From: Bacteroidota bacterium
GTDB taxonomy: Bacteria > Bacteroidota > Bacteroidia > Chitinophagales > LD1
Assembly (NCBI GenBank): GCA_018267355.1
Contig: JAFDYP010000639.1
Span: forward strand, 1 to 16,461
Length of the DNA stretch: 16,461 bases
Direction of reading: 5' to 3'
The stretch's first letter is position 1; every line of letters begins with the position of its first letter. This document shows positions 14,376 to 16,461 of the stretch, one piece after another. The position numbers and the translations under genes are program-made. Below the pieces are notes generated by a model, which did not search any database, had not been told where the DNA came from, and was given only the letters and a program-made list of their open reading frames with translations.

Positions 14376-16461
14376 TTAGTTGTTTCCTTCAAAGTTTAGA
14401 CGATAGTCCTTGACTTTTGCCTCCTTGTGCAGTGCCTCTTGTATGGACCTGCTTTTAGCCATTGCCATCTGCTGTGCCATTATCACAGCGCGTGTCAGGT
14501 CTGTAGGAGCCGGAGGATCTACACCCGTTACCTTTTGTACTGCATATACACCCTGATTGCCACGTACCGGGCCAGACAGTTTGCCTTGTGCACTGTATAC
14601 ACCCGCGGCCACTACCGCAGGCTCCACACCGGATGGCAGGTTTGGATTGGCAAAGATGCTGTTTGGCGCTTCCTGAACTTGTTTGCCCAGCTTGGTAGCC
14701 AGATCATCAATATTAGATGCCTTTGCATCAGATATTTTCTTTGCCAGCAGCTCATACTTCTTCTCTTTCAGAAAGGCCATCTTTACCTGCTCCTTCACAG
14801 ACTCCAGATCAGGTGTGCCTTCGCCATTCACAGACTCCAGATAGGCCACTACATACTTGCGGCCGTTGACTCCTGAGCCATCATCTACGCTTTTGACCGG
14901 TGATACGTCACCTCTCTTGGCATCAAATACCCATTTGACCAGAGAGCGAGCGCTGAGCTGATCGACATCATAGCTTTCTTTTGTAATGTTTGCAGCGTGC
15001 TTGACCATGGTCGGATGCTCGGCAGCATATTTCTTCCATTTGTCTTCCGTATTGTTATTCTGTACAAACTGCATAGCATCACTGTAAATACCCGTCTCAG
15101 TCTCCTGGCTAGGAGCGAGCTGACGGGTAAAGAAAGCAACCTTGACACCTGGCAGGCTAGGCTTCGTCTCTGTCACTTCTATGAGCTTGGATGGGATGTA
15201 CTGGCCGTTTTCGGTCCGCTGGTAGTATTTGTAAACCTTGCCTACCTGACCATTGTGAAATACGATGCTCTTGTAATAATCGTCCAGTTGATTATCTGCC
15301 AGTTTTACCCAGCCTATATCGCCACCTTTCATTTTGGCAGCAGGATTATCACTATTGGCCGCTGCCAGTGCAGCGAAATCTCCATGAAGAGAATCTATCA
15401 GTGTATAGAGGCTATCAAAGAGAGCTAGTTTAGCCTTAAACTCATCTTCAGACTTCACATTGTTGTAAGAGAATTCAATTTCTCGCACGCGGACAGAGTC
15501 TGACATCATCTTCTTATCCGATACTTTGGCAAACTTGTAGGCACCATTGTCTACATATGGACCGACCACAGTACCCACAGGGAGGTCATACAGAGAGTCA
15601 GCTATAGCCGGGGCCTGCGGATTAGGCTGGCCCTTTACGCTATAAAGATCATACATGGGGGTTTCTGAGTATAGTTTTACAAAGAGAGAGTCATCCGATT
15701 TTGTAGCCCCCTTTTTGAATTCTTCCAGCTTGTCTGTCAGAGATTTCAGCGCCGTGGCAGAATCTACAGAAGACGGCACTACATTGAATGCCACATACTG
15801 TATAGTACGAGTCTCCTCCGTAGCCTTAAATTTTGCTGCATTCTTATTGAGGTATTCCTTCAGATCTGCATCAGTATACTTGATCTCATTGTCATTTACC
15901 TCGGCATAGGGCAGCTCTACGTAGCGGAAATCAGCAGTTTTATTGGTCTCCTCATAGTACTCTTCGGCCATCCACTTTGGCACATTGCCGATGCTCTTCA
16001 TGATCAGCGTATTGTACTTGGACTGCAGTTGAGACTTCTTGACTTGCTTCACCAGATTGTTCCACAGTTTCCTTTTGGCGCCCGGCTCCTGGCCTTTGTC
16101 ATCTACATTGAGATTTCTGATCAGCGTATTCAGACTGGCTACATCCACGGGGCCATTGCCAAAGATCTGCTGGCGAATGAGCGGGTGCAGATTCTCAGTC
16201 ATGGTGAGCGATACCATCTCATCATCAGATACAGTGACACCTGTTTTGTCAGATACACGCTGCATGACGATGTCATTTACCATATCATTCCATGTCTGCT
16301 GGTTCATATAGTTGCGCTGGACATCTGTCAGGTTGATGTGGTTTTGGGCTTCTATGTTTTTGACATTATCGGCCACCTCACTGGTATAGTCATTGTATGC
16401 TATAGCCTGTCCATCTACAGATCCTGCATCTGTCCCCCTGCCCGGGCGGAGTACACTGAAC
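14376..16461 (-). CDS. ppiD: PpiD/SurA-like periplasmic peptidyl-prolyl isomerase-type chaperone (5' partial)
   Basis: The frame stays open to the right edge, so about 694 codons are visible and the extreme N-terminus, expected to hold the membrane anchor, is missing. Upstream of an internal GTG at 16376 the reading continues as FSVLRPGRG, GSVDGQAIAYNDYTSEV, the start of a SurA_N/PpiD N domain. An internal start would cut that domain. A long helical chaperone region follows, then a parvulin-like domain (about 15190-15510) with FAALAAANSDNPAAKMKGGD and IGWV. C-terminal helical repeats end at YRLNFEGNN. Family role: inner-membrane-anchored folding factor for outer-membrane and secreted proteins. 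The usual catalytic His positions look substituted (VREIEF in place of the expected xxHIL), so it may act as a chaperone only. It ends at a palindromic terminator. Confidence 0.88.
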   Translation of the reverse strand, partial: FSVLRPGRGTDAGSVDGQAIAYNDYTSEVADNVKNIEAQNHINLTDVQRNYMNQQTWNDMVNDIVMQRVSDKTGVTVSDDEMVSLTMTENLHPLIRQQIFGNGPVDVASLNTLIRNLNVDDKGQEPGAKRKLWNNLVKQVKKSQLQSKYNTLIMKSIGNVPKWMAEEYYEETNKTADFRYVELPYAEVNDNEIKYTDADLKEYLNKNAAKFKATEETRTIQYVAFNVVPSSVDSATALKSLTDKLEEFKKGATKSDDSLFVKLYSETPMYDLYSVKGQPNPQAPAIADSLYDLPVGTVVGPYVDNGAYKFAKVSDKKMMSDSVRVREIEFSYNNVKSEDEFKAKLALFDSLYTLIDSLHGDFAALAAANSDNPAAKMKGGDIGWVKLADNQLDDYYKSIVFHNGQVGKVYKYYQRTENGQYIPSKLIEVTETKPSLPGVKVAFFTRQLAPSQETETGIYSDAMQFVQNNNTEDKWKKYAAEHPTMVKHAANITKESYDVDQLSARSLVKWVFDAKRGDVSPVKSVDDGSGVNGRKYVVAYLESVNGEGTPDLESVKEQVKMAFLKEKKYELLAKKISDAKASNIDDLATKLGKQVQEAPNSIFANPNLPSGVEPAVVAAGVYSAQGKLSGPVRGNQGVYAVQKVTGVDPPAPTDLTRAVIMAQQMAMAKSRSIQEALHKEAKVKDYRLNFEGNN

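Noticed and set aside
16374..16376. GTG as the true start of the ppiD-like gene
   Set aside because: The frame continues upstream with conserved PpiD N-domain sequence (VLRPGRG, GSVDG) to the window edge, so the gene is cut by the window rather than starting here.
1..16461. CRISPR array, tRNA/rRNA genes, insertion sequences, toxin-antitoxin or phage genes
   Set aside because: No evenly spaced identical repeats beyond the protein-level modules, no cloverleaf or rRNA sequence, and no transposase- or integrase-like product was found on either strand.

Overview
The window looks like a chromosomal segment from a member of the Bacteroidota, plausibly the Chitinophagia/Sphingobacteriia side. The evidence is a large secreted protein ending in a type A T9SS (type IX secretion) sorting domain, a TPR/HisKA_2 sensor kinase next to a LytTR response regulator, a coiled-coil LuxR-type regulator, a Bacteroidota-style PpiD, and several start regions with the Bacteroidota -7 box TAnnTTTG. 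This placement comes from protein families, not from a database match. No rRNA, tRNA, CRISPR array, insertion sequence or phage gene was seen, and no gene-free stretch exceeds 300 bases.

Region 1 (1-5482) starts with the 3' part of a coiled-coil/LuxR-HTH regulator on the + strand. It converges on a compact minus-strand operon for a tripartite EmrAB-TolC-like exporter: outer-membrane channel, then EmrA-type adaptor, then 14-TM MFS pump. A cupin/AraC-type regulator is transcribed divergently from the operon across a 115-bp intergenic region, and is the obvious candidate for its local control.

Region 2 (5490-12328) is the most interesting part. Three minus-strand genes follow one another: a REC-LytTR response regulator, a TPR-containing membrane sensor histidine kinase, and a 1265-residue T9SS-secreted beta-helix/adhesin-like protein. 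A 33-bp element (28/33 identical), containing a direct ACCAT repeat with a 20-bp period, sits upstream of both the kinase and the adhesin gene. In both cases it lies 23-24 nt upstream of a -7-like box. This suggests a self-contained regulon in which the LytTR regulator activates its own kinase and the surface protein. The surface protein has an unusual architecture: two copies of an unnamed discoidin-like module, each apparently inserted inside an SprB-type repeat. Several inverted repeats mark the gene junctions. The unit ends in a strong hairpin plus T-tract terminator.

Region 3 (12399-16461) is protein-folding housekeeping on the minus strand. It holds a grpE-dnaJ operon, with a TAnnTTTG promoter and a GACA-N3-TGTC inverted repeat upstream. 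A 20-bp perfect palindrome (terminator) separates it from a large PpiD/SurA-like periplasmic folding factor. The latter's 5' end lies outside the window, and its parvulin domain appears to lack the catalytic histidines.
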